Shown: positions 1 to 6,950 of the stretch, in pieces
Position numbering within the stretch: the first letter of the stretch is position 1
Layout of the letters: the number at the start of each line of letters is the position of its first letter
Assembly (NCBI GenBank): GCA_034433775.1
Contig: DAOUAI010000088.1
Coordinates: 1 to 17,152, forward strand
Source of the DNA: CALJTV01 sp034433775
GTDB taxonomy: Bacteria; Chloroflexota; Dehalococcoidia; GIF9; UBA5629
Length of the DNA stretch: 17,152 bases
Reading direction: 5' to 3'
Notes under the pieces: model-generated
The model's input: the letters and a program-made list of their open reading frames with translations, nothing else
The model's database searches: none
What the model was told of the DNA's origin: nothing
Position numbers and translations under genes: made by a program

Positions 1-330
1 ATCGTGGAAATATGCCAGCAGATAGCCAGAAACCACCATGTGAAGGGCTGCTGCTCTTTGACTACCGGGATCTTCATCATGACAGCAGCCAACGCGGCAG
101 AAGAGGCAAGAAGGGAGGGTAAGTCACTGGACATACCATACTGGCGTACTCTCAAAGCTGGCGGCTTTTTAAATGAGAAATACCCGGGCGGACAGGAAGC
201 CCATAAGAGGCTGCTTGAGCAGGAAAACTTCAAGGTCGTCGCCCGGGGCAAGAAATACCAGGTCGCCGATTACGAAAGGTATCTGGTAAAGCCCGGTCCC
301 CTATCTTCTCAGAATAAAAGCCATAAATAG
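1..330 (+). CDS. MGMT/alkyltransferase-like protein, C-terminal part (5' end outside window)
   Basis: The reading frame is open from base 1, so the true start lies upstream. The visible 109 residues hold a CCSLTTGIF segment, then IPYWRTLKAGG, LNEKYPGG and a helix with KRLLEQE. This order matches the C-terminal DNA-binding domain of O6-methylguanine-DNA methyltransferase relatives, whose core is PCHRV..G.L..Y.GG...K..LL. The acceptor Cys of PCHR is replaced here (PYWR), as in non-repairing alkyltransferase-like proteins, so methyl transfer at that position is not expected. Cysteines in the CC pair remain. Family knowledge: such proteins bind DNA and may flag alkylated bases for other repair systems. 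Inference: a DNA-binding ATL-type protein; the substrate is unknown. The last 30 bases overlap the 3' end of the convergent zinc-ribbon gene. Family assignment is fairly secure, role is not. Confidence 0.7.
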   Translation: MVEICQQIARNHHVKGCCSLTTGIFIMTAANAAEEARREGKSLDIPYWRTLKAGGFLNEKYPGGQEAHKRLLEQENFKVVARGKKYQVADYERYLVKPGPLSSQNKSHK

Positions 331-921
331 GGACATCAGCAGGTTCAGGACTAAACTGGCGGGCTTTTCTTGCCCCAGCCGCCGCTTCGGCTGTCTTGAG
401 GGCAGTAAGGCGATATCACCAGCAGGCGTGGACAAGAACCTGCCCAGCCTTTCCAGGGTTTCCAGTCTGTCACCAGCGCCTTCGGACCGATATTCCGATA
501 ATATGCGCTTGACCTCTTCTTCCAGCTTTTTATCCCTGACGCTTCTTTCCACAGGTCGCTGCAGTTTTTGACGGGCACGCTGGAACTTTGTGAACTCACC
601 ACGGTTCAGCCAGATGCCGCCGCACAGGGGACAACGCGCTAAAATAATATCTTCAGGAAAGTACGGGTCTTTAAACAGGACAAGTTTAGAATGGTCTGAC
701 GGGCATCTAATGTCCCGCTTTTGTATATTTGTGGAGCTCCAGAGACCGCCAGTATCAAAGCTTTCAATCTTTTCCGCCTCCCCCTGTCTTGCCCTGAACA
801 GTTCCGTTTCGTCAAACCAGACCCCACCACATTCCCGGCACTGGTCAAGGAACACCGGCTGACCGTAATGGGACTCGACCGTTACCCGACGCATCTCGGT
901 ATTATCGATGGGACATTTCAC
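301..921 (-). CDS. Protein with two zf-TFIIB zinc ribbons and a C-terminal hydrophobic helix
   Basis: A 206-residue protein. Two copies of the zf-TFIIB zinc-ribbon are visible: C3-P-I-D6 with C28-R-E-C31-GGVW, and C73-P-S-D76 with C97-P-L-C100-GGIWLN. In each copy the second residue of the first knuckle is Asp rather than Cys. A charged, probably helical middle (about residues 107-175) follows, then a hydrophobic stretch ending in FMAFILRR that may touch or cross the membrane. Start choice: GTG at 921, four bases after the stop of the ACT gene; an open extension to 1008 would overlap that gene and adds no family-like sequence. No strong ribosome site is seen, so translational coupling to the ACT gene is likely. 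Proteins of this family are usually uncharacterised. Function here is unknown; metal binding is the only safe inference. Confidence 0.8.
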   Translation of the reverse strand: MKCPIDNTEMRRVTVESHYGQPVFLDQCRECGGVWFDETELFRARQGEAEKIESFDTGGLWSSTNIQKRDIRCPSDHSKLVLFKDPYFPEDIILARCPLCGGIWLNRGEFTKFQRARQKLQRPVERSVRDKKLEEEVKRILSEYRSEGAGDRLETLERLGRFLSTPAGDIALLPSRQPKRRLGQEKPASLVLNLLMSLFMAFILRR

Positions 922-925
922 GTTC

Positions 926-1342
926 TTAAGAAACGCCCAGTGCCTTTGCTGCCTTTTCGAGATCGGCGGGTTTGACCCACAGGATAGCCCCGTACCGCCC
1001 CCCGCCACCGGCGACAGCCTGCAAGGCTGTGATGTTTATTTGGGACTGTTTGAGTTTCTCGACCAGGTCGGCGACAGCGCCGGCGCGGTCATCGCCCTGA
1101 ATTAAGAAGGCAACTTTGGGTCCTACCAGCTTGACCCCTGCCTTCTTTGCCGCCGCAAGGAAAGCCTCTTTGTCAACAGGCACAAAGTCGAGCTGGGCAC
1201 GCCCCCAGCCTGTGGGAAAGCCGCAGAAGGCAAACAGGTTAACGTCCTCAGTTTTAAGGGCATTAAGGACCTTCGCTCCCTCTCCGGCTTTGTTGGGGAC
1301 CACTGTGTAGTAGTACTCGATGCGCTTGATCACATCCGCCAT
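926..1342 (-). CDS. Tandem ACT-domain protein
   Basis: A 138-residue protein built of two ACT-like beta-alpha-beta-beta-alpha-beta halves. The first (about residues 8-70) begins with IKRIEYYYTVVPNKAGEGAK. The second (about 76-136) contains VAFLIQGDDRAGAVADL and ends in the alanine-rich helix AAKALG. ACT domains bind amino acids or other small ligands and usually regulate enzymes; stand-alone double-ACT proteins of this size are commonly sensors or regulators without catalytic parts. The ATG at 1342 is chosen because GGGAGG lies nine bases upstream and an upstream in-frame ATG at 1423 sits in the promoter. It heads a two-gene unit with the zinc-ribbon gene, which begins four bases after this stop. 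Ligand and target cannot be read from sequence. Confidence 0.85.
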   Translation of the reverse strand: MADVIKRIEYYYTVVPNKAGEGAKVLNALKTEDVNLFAFCGFPTGWGRAQLDFVPVDKEAFLAAAKKAGVKLVGPKVAFLIQGDDRAGAVADLVEKLKQSQINITALQAVAGGGGRYGAILWVKPADLEKAAKALGVS

Positions 1343-1379
1343 AGCCTTGCACCTCCCGCGAAAGATTTCTATAAGATTT

Positions 1380-1408
1380 ATCATAGACGATTCTGGCATT
1401 TGTATCAA
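1380..1408 (-). promoter_or_regulatory. Sigma70-type promoter of the ACT/zinc-ribbon pair
   Basis: On the minus strand TTGATA (1403-1408) and TATGAT (1380-1385) are separated by 17 bases, each one mismatch from consensus. Transcription would begin near 1373, giving a leader of about 30 bases before the ATG at 1342. Confidence 0.65.
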
Positions 1409-1473
1409 GGGCAAAAGGTGCAATGTGGAGCAGTGGAGAGTGGCGCGGAGTGAGGTCCAGCAGCGCTAGAATT

Positions 1474-1641
1474 TTAGCTGATGGCCACTCCTAAAAAGTA
1501 CGGCCAGATGATTATGCCCACTATGATCTTCCACCAGGAGAGATGGGCAAAGCCGATGGTGAATAGCCAGCCGATGAACCATAAGGTACCTGCGAGAGCA
1601 CTTGACACGTTGCCACCTCCTCGTCTATTTTCCGGTGCCAT
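1474..1641 (-). CDS. Small membrane protein, 55 aa, unrecognised
   Basis: Reading the minus strand from ATG at 1641 gives MAPENRRGGGNVSSALAGTL followed by a strongly hydrophobic body with WFIGWLFTIGF, HLSWWK, IIVGIIIWPYFLGVAIS. Two closely spaced membrane helices (about residues 17-31 and 38-54), joined by a short turn with a lysine, are the simplest reading. It is tryptophan-rich. Evidence that it is real: AAAGGAGGAGG directly upstream, an extended -10 promoter further up (1747-1755), codon use like its neighbours, and a coherent membrane topology. A second start, GTG at 1608, also has its own GAGGAGG six bases upstream and would give a 44-aa form without the charged N-terminus. I do not recognise the family with confidence. 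It is too short for default gene callers and easily missed. Confidence 0.75.
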   Translation of the reverse strand: MAPENRRGGGNVSSALAGTLWFIGWLFTIGFAHLSWWKIIVGIIIWPYFLGVAIS

Positions 1642-1746
1642 CTGCCTCCTCCTTTCAAAGCATTCTGGACGCTACCCCCTCGGTTTAAAGCAGGCGGGTC
1701 AGAGGGTCCAGCGGTCTGCTGTTATTTTCCCGGGGAGGGTAGCCCG

Positions 1747-1755
1747 ATTATAGCA
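1747..1755 (-). promoter_or_regulatory. Extended -10 promoter for the small membrane protein
   Basis: Minus strand reads TGCTATAAT, a TGn-extended perfect -10 (hexamer 1747-1752). The -35 region is poor (TTCTCT at 17 bases), which is normal for extended -10 promoters. The predicted leader is about 100 bases to the ATG at 1641. Confidence 0.5.
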
Positions 1756-1810
1756 CCTTCACCTGGTCCAGAGAAATATGGGAGTTCGTGTGGTAGGGTA
1801 GTGACACCTG

Positions 1811-2087
1811 CCCTCACTCTAACTCTCTCCCGTGGGGGGAGAGAAGATAGACCCCTCACTCTAACTCTCTCCCGCAAGGGGAGAGAGGATAAGAAGGTGG
1901 TTCGCTCCCGCGGAGGGGAGAAAGGATAAAAAGGTGACTCTCTCCCGTAAGGGGAAGGAATGCCCTCGCCTGACCTCTCCCGCAAGGGGAGAGAGGACAT
2001 TTCTCCCTCGACGGGAGAGGTATTCCATTCTTTTTCCTCTCCCCCAATGGGATTTTATATCTATCCTCTCCCTCGAAGAGAGAGGAT
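1811..2087. repeat. Repeat element A: block of CTCTCCC/GGGAGAG hairpins
   Basis: About seven imperfect palindromes stand in a row. The clearest are 1824-1844, 1865-1887 (CTCTCTCCC, loop GCAAG, GGGAGAGAG), 1975-1995, 2002-2020 and 2063-2087 (ATCCTCTC/GAGAGGAT). The first, second and fifth units start with CCCTCACTCTAAC or CCCTCGCCTGAC. The later units read CTCCCTCGACGGGAG, the form found at the right ends of elements B and C. Spacing is irregular and the between-hairpin sequence is not conserved. The right-terminal GGTGAGGG motif of B and C is missing, so this copy looks expanded and end-degraded. Confidence 0.85.
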
Positions 2088-2120
2088 CATTGTTACCGTG
2101 CTCAGCCGCGACAGCGATTT

Positions 2121-2148
2121 TTGGTGACACGGCCCCCTGTGGTATAAT
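2121..2148 (+). promoter_or_regulatory. Extended -10 promoter of the acyl-CoA synthetase alpha gene
   Basis: TGGTATAAT (2140-2148) is an extended perfect -10. TTGGTG (2121-2126) could be a weak -35 at 16 bases. Transcription would begin near 2155, about 98 bases before the GTG at 2253. Confidence 0.55.
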
Positions 2149-2152
2149 CTGT

Positions 2153-2174
2153 CCTCAGGTGCTTGCCCCTGAGG
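2153..2174 (+). other. Hairpin at the predicted 5' end of the transcript
   Basis: CCTCAGG (2153-2159) and CCTGAGG (2168-2174) form a seven-pair stem with an eight-base loop, right at the predicted transcript start. It could stabilise the message or be chance; I recognise no riboswitch class. Confidence 0.3.
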
Positions 2175-2252
2175 GCACTTGCGGCACCCATAGCAGACTT
2201 TAGCTTCATTAAGGCGATTAGCTTACCTGAAATAAGGAGGCATAGCTGTACG

Positions 2253-3689
2253 GTGAGCCATATTCTTGATGAAATCCTGCATCCCCGCTCCATCGCAGTT
2301 GTGGGTGCCTCGGTCAACGGTCCAGGGTGGCGCTTTCTTCTACCGCTACTTGAGTTCGGCTTCAAGGGAAAGATATACCCGGTGAACCCGAAATACCCGG
2401 AGATCGGCGGACTGAAGAGCTACGGCTCGGTAAGTGAGATACCGGACACGGTAGACTATATCATATCTGTCGTGCCAGCCCGCGAGGTGCCTAACATGTT
2501 GAGACAGGCTGCCACCAAGGGCACCAGGGCAGTCCACATGTTCACCGCCCGCTTCAGCGAGACCGGACGCCCACAGGCAATACAGCTGGAGCAGGAGATC
2601 CGGGAACTGGCTAAACAGCTCGGCATCCGCATCATCGGTCCAAACTGCATGGGGGTATACTACCCAGCCCAGGGTATCTCTTTTGAAGGCGAGTTCCCCA
2701 CAGAGCCCGGCAACGTGGCACTTATCTCTCAGAGCGGGAACATGGCAGGCGAAATCGTGAGGTCGGCAGGGCTAAGGGGCATCCGCTTCAGTAAGGTGAT
2801 CAGCTATGGCAACGCCATCGACCTCAACGAGTCCGACTATCTGGAGTATTTCGCCGACGACACGGAGACAGCGACAATACTGATATACATCGAAGGTGCC
2901 AAGGACGGCAGCCGGTTTTTTGATACATTGAAGCGCACAGCCAGCAAAAAGCCAGTCATCATCCTAAAGGGCGGCAGAGGCGAGGCTGGGGCAAGGGCGA
3001 CCTCCTCCCACACCGCCTCTCTAGCCGGCTCGATGGAAACCTGGAAGACAGCGCTCCACCAGACCAATGCAATCTGGGTGGACAGCGCTGAGGAGCTGGT
3101 GGATATGGCTGTTAGCTTTAGTTCCCTCCCACCTTTCAAGGGCAGGCGGGTAGGCGTGACCGGTGGCGCGGGAGGCGCCAGCGTGCTGGCTGCTGACCAG
3201 TGCGAGATGGCAGGGCTCGATGTCATCCCGCTGCCACAGGAATTTCGCGAGCAGCTCAAGAACCGCGGCGTCTCAGTCTGGGACTGGCTGAGCAACCCGG
3301 CAGACTTGTCGATCAGAGAAGACGACCGTCTCACCGTGGGGGGTATCGTGGAGTTGATGGCACAGGACCCCCACTTCGATTTGCTTATCGTCATGATCAA
3401 CATCCATCGCCACCGCGACCAGCCAACGGTGACGCTGGACGATTTTCTGAAGCAGCACAATTTTGGTCTGGAGGTCATTTTGAATACCGCCTGGACCAAG
3501 CCCATCCTGGCAGTGGTCCCCGAAAGAGGCTTTGGCATCGATGAATGGGACAGCGCGGAGTGGAAGCTTGCTTGCGAGCTGAGGTCAAAGCTCATTGCCA
3601 CCGGCATACCCTTCTACCCCACCGTTTACCGCGCCGCTCTGGCAGCCAGAAGAATGGCAGACTACTACGCCAGACTCGACGGCGCATGA
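2253..3689 (+). CDS. CoA-binding protein, ADP-forming acyl-CoA synthetase alpha-chain type
   Basis: A 478-residue cytoplasmic protein. An N-terminal CoA-binding Rossmann domain (about 8-135) opens with HPRSIAVVGAS and ends at GPNCMG (129-134). Next comes the flavodoxin-like ligase domain (about 145-290) with LISQSGNMAG and KGGRGEAGARATSSHTASLAGS. H253 in SSHT is the histidine phosphorylated in ADP-forming acetyl-CoA synthetases. A third CoA-ligase subdomain follows (about 300-470). Known chemistry: acyl-CoA + ADP + Pi to acid + CoA + ATP, with an ATP-grasp beta chain receiving the phosphate. No ATP-grasp domain is fused and no beta gene is adjacent, so the partner must be elsewhere or the role differs. 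Start: GTG at 2253, with AAGGAGG (2234-2240) twelve bases upstream, a long spacing. The upstream open frame to 2163 gives unrelated residues. Acyl substrate unknown. Confidence 0.85.
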   Translation: MSHILDEILHPRSIAVVGASVNGPGWRFLLPLLEFGFKGKIYPVNPKYPEIGGLKSYGSVSEIPDTVDYIISVVPAREVPNMLRQAATKGTRAVHMFTARFSETGRPQAIQLEQEIRELAKQLGIRIIGPNCMGVYYPAQGISFEGEFPTEPGNVALISQSGNMAGEIVRSAGLRGIRFSKVISYGNAIDLNESDYLEYFADDTETATILIYIEGAKDGSRFFDTLKRTASKKPVIILKGGRGEAGARATSSHTASLAGSMETWKTALHQTNAIWVDSAEELVDMAVSFSSLPPFKGRRVGVTGGAGGASVLAADQCEMAGLDVIPLPQEFREQLKNRGVSVWDWLSNPADLSIREDDRLTVGGIVELMAQDPHFDLLIVMINIHRHRDQPTVTLDDFLKQHNFGLEVILNTAWTKPILAVVPERGFGIDEWDSAEWKLACELRSKLIATGIPFYPTVYRAALAARRMADYYARLDGA

Positions 3690-3755
3690 TGTGCCCGCTT
3701 TGATGCCACGCCATCGCACGTGATAATATGTCGTCCGTATTTTTGGTTCACAGCG

Positions 3756-6700
3756 ATGCGTGTCTCCCTTCTAGTAATAGCCACTTTTGTCCTGGCGCTG
3801 CTGGCAACCCCTCAGGTAGCTTCCGGTTACGTGCTCGAAGACGCCATACTCAAGTGGGCAGTAATTGAGACGCCCGGCTACATCCCGCAGAAAAACGACA
3901 TCCGCTCGCCTTCCGAAATAAATGCCTTAGCCATTGCCCCCGACGGCACCTTATACGCGCTAGATATACCCAATGCCTCGCCAGGACCGGTGGTCTCGCC
4001 CGGGTTGTGGGTGAGCAGGGACAGCGGCTTTACCTGGAGCAGCAAAGCGGCGAAGAATTTAGCCGGTCTAGCTTCAGGACGGGTTACTGCCATAGCCGTC
4101 GCACCCGATGAGCCAGAGCTTATAGCTGTAGTGTGCACCGATGGCTCAGGGCTGCGCCGTGAGGTGTATATTTCCACCGACGGTGGCGATAACTGGCATC
4201 ACAGTGGCACTATACCGTGGAAATACGGCGCCACGGAGCAAATCGGCGCCATAGCCATCTCGCCAGGCTATAATACGGAGGGAGGACAGCACCGCGATAT
4301 CATCGTGGGCACCCGTGACCCTTCGGTAGCCGCCCCCGCAGGGGAAGCCTACATTATTTCTTATCCCGGCTTCGGCGGCTGGAGGGCACAGGGCTTTCCC
4401 CTGGGGGATGTCATCGCCCTGCAGCCATCGCCAAACTATGGCACGGATACTACCATCGTAGTTATGTCAAGCACAGCCCAGGCGACTTATGTAAGCCTGG
4501 GAAGGCATGACCCGGCGGTAGACACCACCTTCTGGAATGTACATGAGGGCTTCCCTGTAGAGCTATGTGAGCCAGGACAGGCTGGTGGAAATGCCAGCGG
4601 TAAGGACAGGGTCATCACCGGAACTCTTGCTTTGCCTGCCGACTTCAATGGTACAGCAAGGGAGACGGTCATTTTTGCCAGCTTTGATTCGAATAACACC
4701 GCTTACGGCACAAGCCGTGTGCTGGACGACGTCTACCGCCTGGAAGGCACGAGGGTCACACGGCTGAATGTTCCCGGCGCTGGCAGCAGCATGAGGATAA
4801 GCAGCATCGCCTACACCGGTGATTCGAGGGCAGGTAAGCTTCTGGCAGGCGGTGTAGCGGCAGATATGACCAGGGCACAGGCACAGACCTGGCAGTGCAC
4901 CAACCTCCTTTCCGCCTGCCCTCTATGGAGAACGGCAATTAAGCCGCCCACAGGCGGCGGTGGCGACGGCTATGCCAACGCGCAGGTGGTCTGGTCGAAG
5001 GACGGCACCACCGCCTATTGTGGCACCGGCTCGGGCAACCGGCAAACACCACAGGACTGGCAGGACATGAGTCTCCCCGCATGGGCAGGCTACGCTCTGG
5101 ACGAGTCCGCCATATCAGTCTCGAGAGATAATGGGCTGTCCTGGGACCAGACCGGTCTTATCGATACCGCCGTCGACCGTCTGGCAGCAGTGGCTCCCGC
5201 CCCGGACGAGAAAACGCTTTATTTAGCCACCACCAACCAACTCGGCTTCGATAGCGTATGGCGCAGTCAGCCGCCGGGTGAAAAGTGGCAACGGGTGCTG
5301 TGCCGCCACGGCGATTCCCCGCTGCTCCGGCTGGCACCGGACAGTACCGATGGTAGCTATGTCTTCTGGGCAGACCAGGGCACGAAGAACGCCTCATTTT
5401 CTGCCGATGGCGGCACCACATGGGACAATATGCTGCCCAACCTGGTGGTACAGGACATGGCAGTTGTCGATATTCACACAGTATATGTCCTGCAGGCAGA
5501 CGGCAGGGTGCGCAACGGTAAATATTCGGGTGGTTGGGTGTGGGGTGAGGTAGAAAGCACCGGTCTGGAGGCGAACCACAGTATAGCAGTTAACGGCGAC
5601 TATGCGGTGGTAACCGCAGCAGCCTATCAGGACTTTCCGCTGGCTTATTCCGCCGACGGTGGCAATTCCTGGCATCCGGTCACAAGGAGAACGCCCACAC
5701 AGGGAAACCGGCACGTCGCCTTCGACGACCGTTTTCAAGACAACCACCTTATCTACCTCGCTGACGACGCCGGCGGCATATACCGGCTCCGCCTCGGTGA
5801 AGACGGTGACTGGCAGGACATGGCGCCGCCGCACCATAGCTTCTATGGTCTGGTCAGCGGCAGGTACGGTGCTCTCTATGCGGCTTATATGTACGGCGAT
5901 ACCACAGGGGTTGACCGCGCCCTCTATCCCCGCACCGGCATCCCGAAGCCGGGCGTCTACTGGGACTCGTTAACTGCGGGGCTGAGTGACGGTGTCAGGT
6001 TCAGCGCCGAGCCCGGTGCACTGGCAATATCACGGGACACTTTATGGGCACTGGACGCCCGTGAGTACCGTCCAGAGACAGATGAAGGCTGTCTCTGGGT
6101 ATTCACCGATACGCTGGCAATGCGGGGACCCAGGCTTATCAGCCCGAAGGATGGCGCACTGCAAGGTTATGACCCGGTAAGCGGCAGGAATAGTAGCATA
6201 GCCTTAAGGTGGGAGCAGCTATCCCTGGCGGACTGCTATGAAATTGAGATCGCTGCTGACGAAGACTTCACCCTGCGCATCGTAGAGGTGGAGCCAGCGA
6301 CCAATCCCTTTTACCTGCCAGCGACGACCAGCGACCCGGCTTATTACATACCGCCGGGTACGGTGCTGGAGGCAGGCAAAGAATATTTCTGGCGGGTGAG
6401 GGTACGACGGGCAGCCACAGAGCAGGTCATCCGCAGTCCCTGGTCGCGGGCAAACAGCATCAAGATCAGCCCCGGCGCGCCTGTAGTCAGCCGCAAGATG
6501 CCGCCTGAGGCGCTGGCACCGGCGCACGGGGTGGTAAGACTGTACCCGCCGCCAGCTTTTTCCTGGACACCTCTGCCCGGGGTGAAAGAGTATTCGTTCG
6601 TCCTGGCTAGAGACTCAGCGCTCAGGGATGTAGTGGTGCAGGAGAAGGTGGCAACTACCGCTTACCTCTTCGAAGGCAAGCTGGAAGAGGGACGCACTTA

Positions 6701-6902
6701 CTTCTGGCAGGTGACACCCACCGAGCCCCCGGGCGAGCCCAGTGCTGTATTCATGTTCACCATTGGCACCGATAAGCCGGTGCCACCAATTCCTTCGGAT
6801 GAAGCACATCATGTCCTGCTGGTCGGCAGCATGGTCAACCTGCTGGCGAGCATCATCGCCTTTCTCACGGTGGTGCTACTGCTCCGCCACCGGTCAGACT
6901 AA
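3756..6902 (+). CDS. Secreted Asp-box beta-propeller protein with FN3-like domains and C-terminal membrane anchor
   Basis: A 1048-residue exported protein. Signal peptide: MRVSLLVIATFVLALLATP followed by QVASG. A long beta-propeller-like region (about 35-780) carries five Asp boxes of the S-x-D-x-G-x-[ST]-W type: 87-94, 140-147, 456-463, 549-556 and 632-639, plus related VWRSQPP and GGIYRL strands. These occur in sialidases and many non-enzymatic propellers. No catalytic sialidase arginine triad can be assigned. Two FN3-like sandwiches follow (about 792-910 and 916-1012; each has YxFxVRVR/YFWQVTP-type strands). A transmembrane helix (about 1020-1043) ends with RHRSD inside. So the bulk is probably displayed on the cell surface. 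Start: ATG 3756 gives a standard signal peptide; GTG at 3720 is an in-frame alternative. Neither has a clear ribosome site. It may be read through from the upstream gene. Role unknown. Confidence 0.8.
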   Translation: MRVSLLVIATFVLALLATPQVASGYVLEDAILKWAVIETPGYIPQKNDIRSPSEINALAIAPDGTLYALDIPNASPGPVVSPGLWVSRDSGFTWSSKAAKNLAGLASGRVTAIAVAPDEPELIAVVCTDGSGLRREVYISTDGGDNWHHSGTIPWKYGATEQIGAIAISPGYNTEGGQHRDIIVGTRDPSVAAPAGEAYIISYPGFGGWRAQGFPLGDVIALQPSPNYGTDTTIVVMSSTAQATYVSLGRHDPAVDTTFWNVHEGFPVELCEPGQAGGNASGKDRVITGTLALPADFNGTARETVIFASFDSNNTAYGTSRVLDDVYRLEGTRVTRLNVPGAGSSMRISSIAYTGDSRAGKLLAGGVAADMTRAQAQTWQCTNLLSACPLWRTAIKPPTGGGGDGYANAQVVWSKDGTTAYCGTGSGNRQTPQDWQDMSLPAWAGYALDESAISVSRDNGLSWDQTGLIDTAVDRLAAVAPAPDEKTLYLATTNQLGFDSVWRSQPPGEKWQRVLCRHGDSPLLRLAPDSTDGSYVFWADQGTKNASFSADGGTTWDNMLPNLVVQDMAVVDIHTVYVLQADGRVRNGKYSGGWVWGEVESTGLEANHSIAVNGDYAVVTAAAYQDFPLAYSADGGNSWHPVTRRTPTQGNRHVAFDDRFQDNHLIYLADDAGGIYRLRLGEDGDWQDMAPPHHSFYGLVSGRYGALYAAYMYGDTTGVDRALYPRTGIPKPGVYWDSLTAGLSDGVRFSAEPGALAISRDTLWALDAREYRPETDEGCLWVFTDTLAMRGPRLISPKDGALQGYDPVSGRNSSIALRWEQLSLADCYEIEIAADEDFTLRIVEVEPATNPFYLPATTSDPAYYIPPGTVLEAGKEYFWRVRVRRAATEQVIRSPWSRANSIKISPGAPVVSRKMPPEALAPAHGVVRLYPPPAFSWTPLPGVKEYSFVLARDSALRDVVVQEKVATTAYLFEGKLEEGRTYFWQVTPTEPPGEPSAVFMFTIGTDKPVPPIPSDEAHHVLLVGSMVNLLASIIAFLTVVLLLRHRSD

Positions 6903-6950
6903 GCCTGTTACCTCAGCCCCTAGGTCGCGCTCAGCAGGTCCTGTGTGCCT

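Larger units (their letters stand above)
1642..2252. other. 611-base divergent intergenic region
   Basis: Contains no convincing protein gene. It holds the minus-strand promoter at 1747-1755, repeat block A (1811-2087), the plus-strand promoter at 2121-2148 and the leader of the acyl-CoA synthetase gene. Short open frames across the repeats on both strands encode only SLPLRER-type repeat peptides and are not genes. Confidence 0.75.

Noticed and set aside
1481..1753. Plus-strand open frame of 90 codons
   Set aside because: Antisense to the small membrane protein gene, which has a far better ribosome site and a coherent membrane topology.
1811..2087. CRISPR array
   Set aside because: Hairpin units vary in sequence, length and orientation, and the gaps between them are short and irregular; there are no constant repeats with equal spacers and no cas genes.
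1722..2130. Several short open frames encoding SLPLRER-like peptides
   Set aside because: These are translations of the palindromic repeat units, not genes.
2837..3607. Minus-strand open frame of 256 codons
   Set aside because: Antisense shadow of the acyl-CoA synthetase alpha gene; serine-rich random-looking composition.
6903..6950. Bidirectional terminator between the convergent propeller and AOR genes
   Set aside because: Only a four-pair stem and no T-run on either strand.
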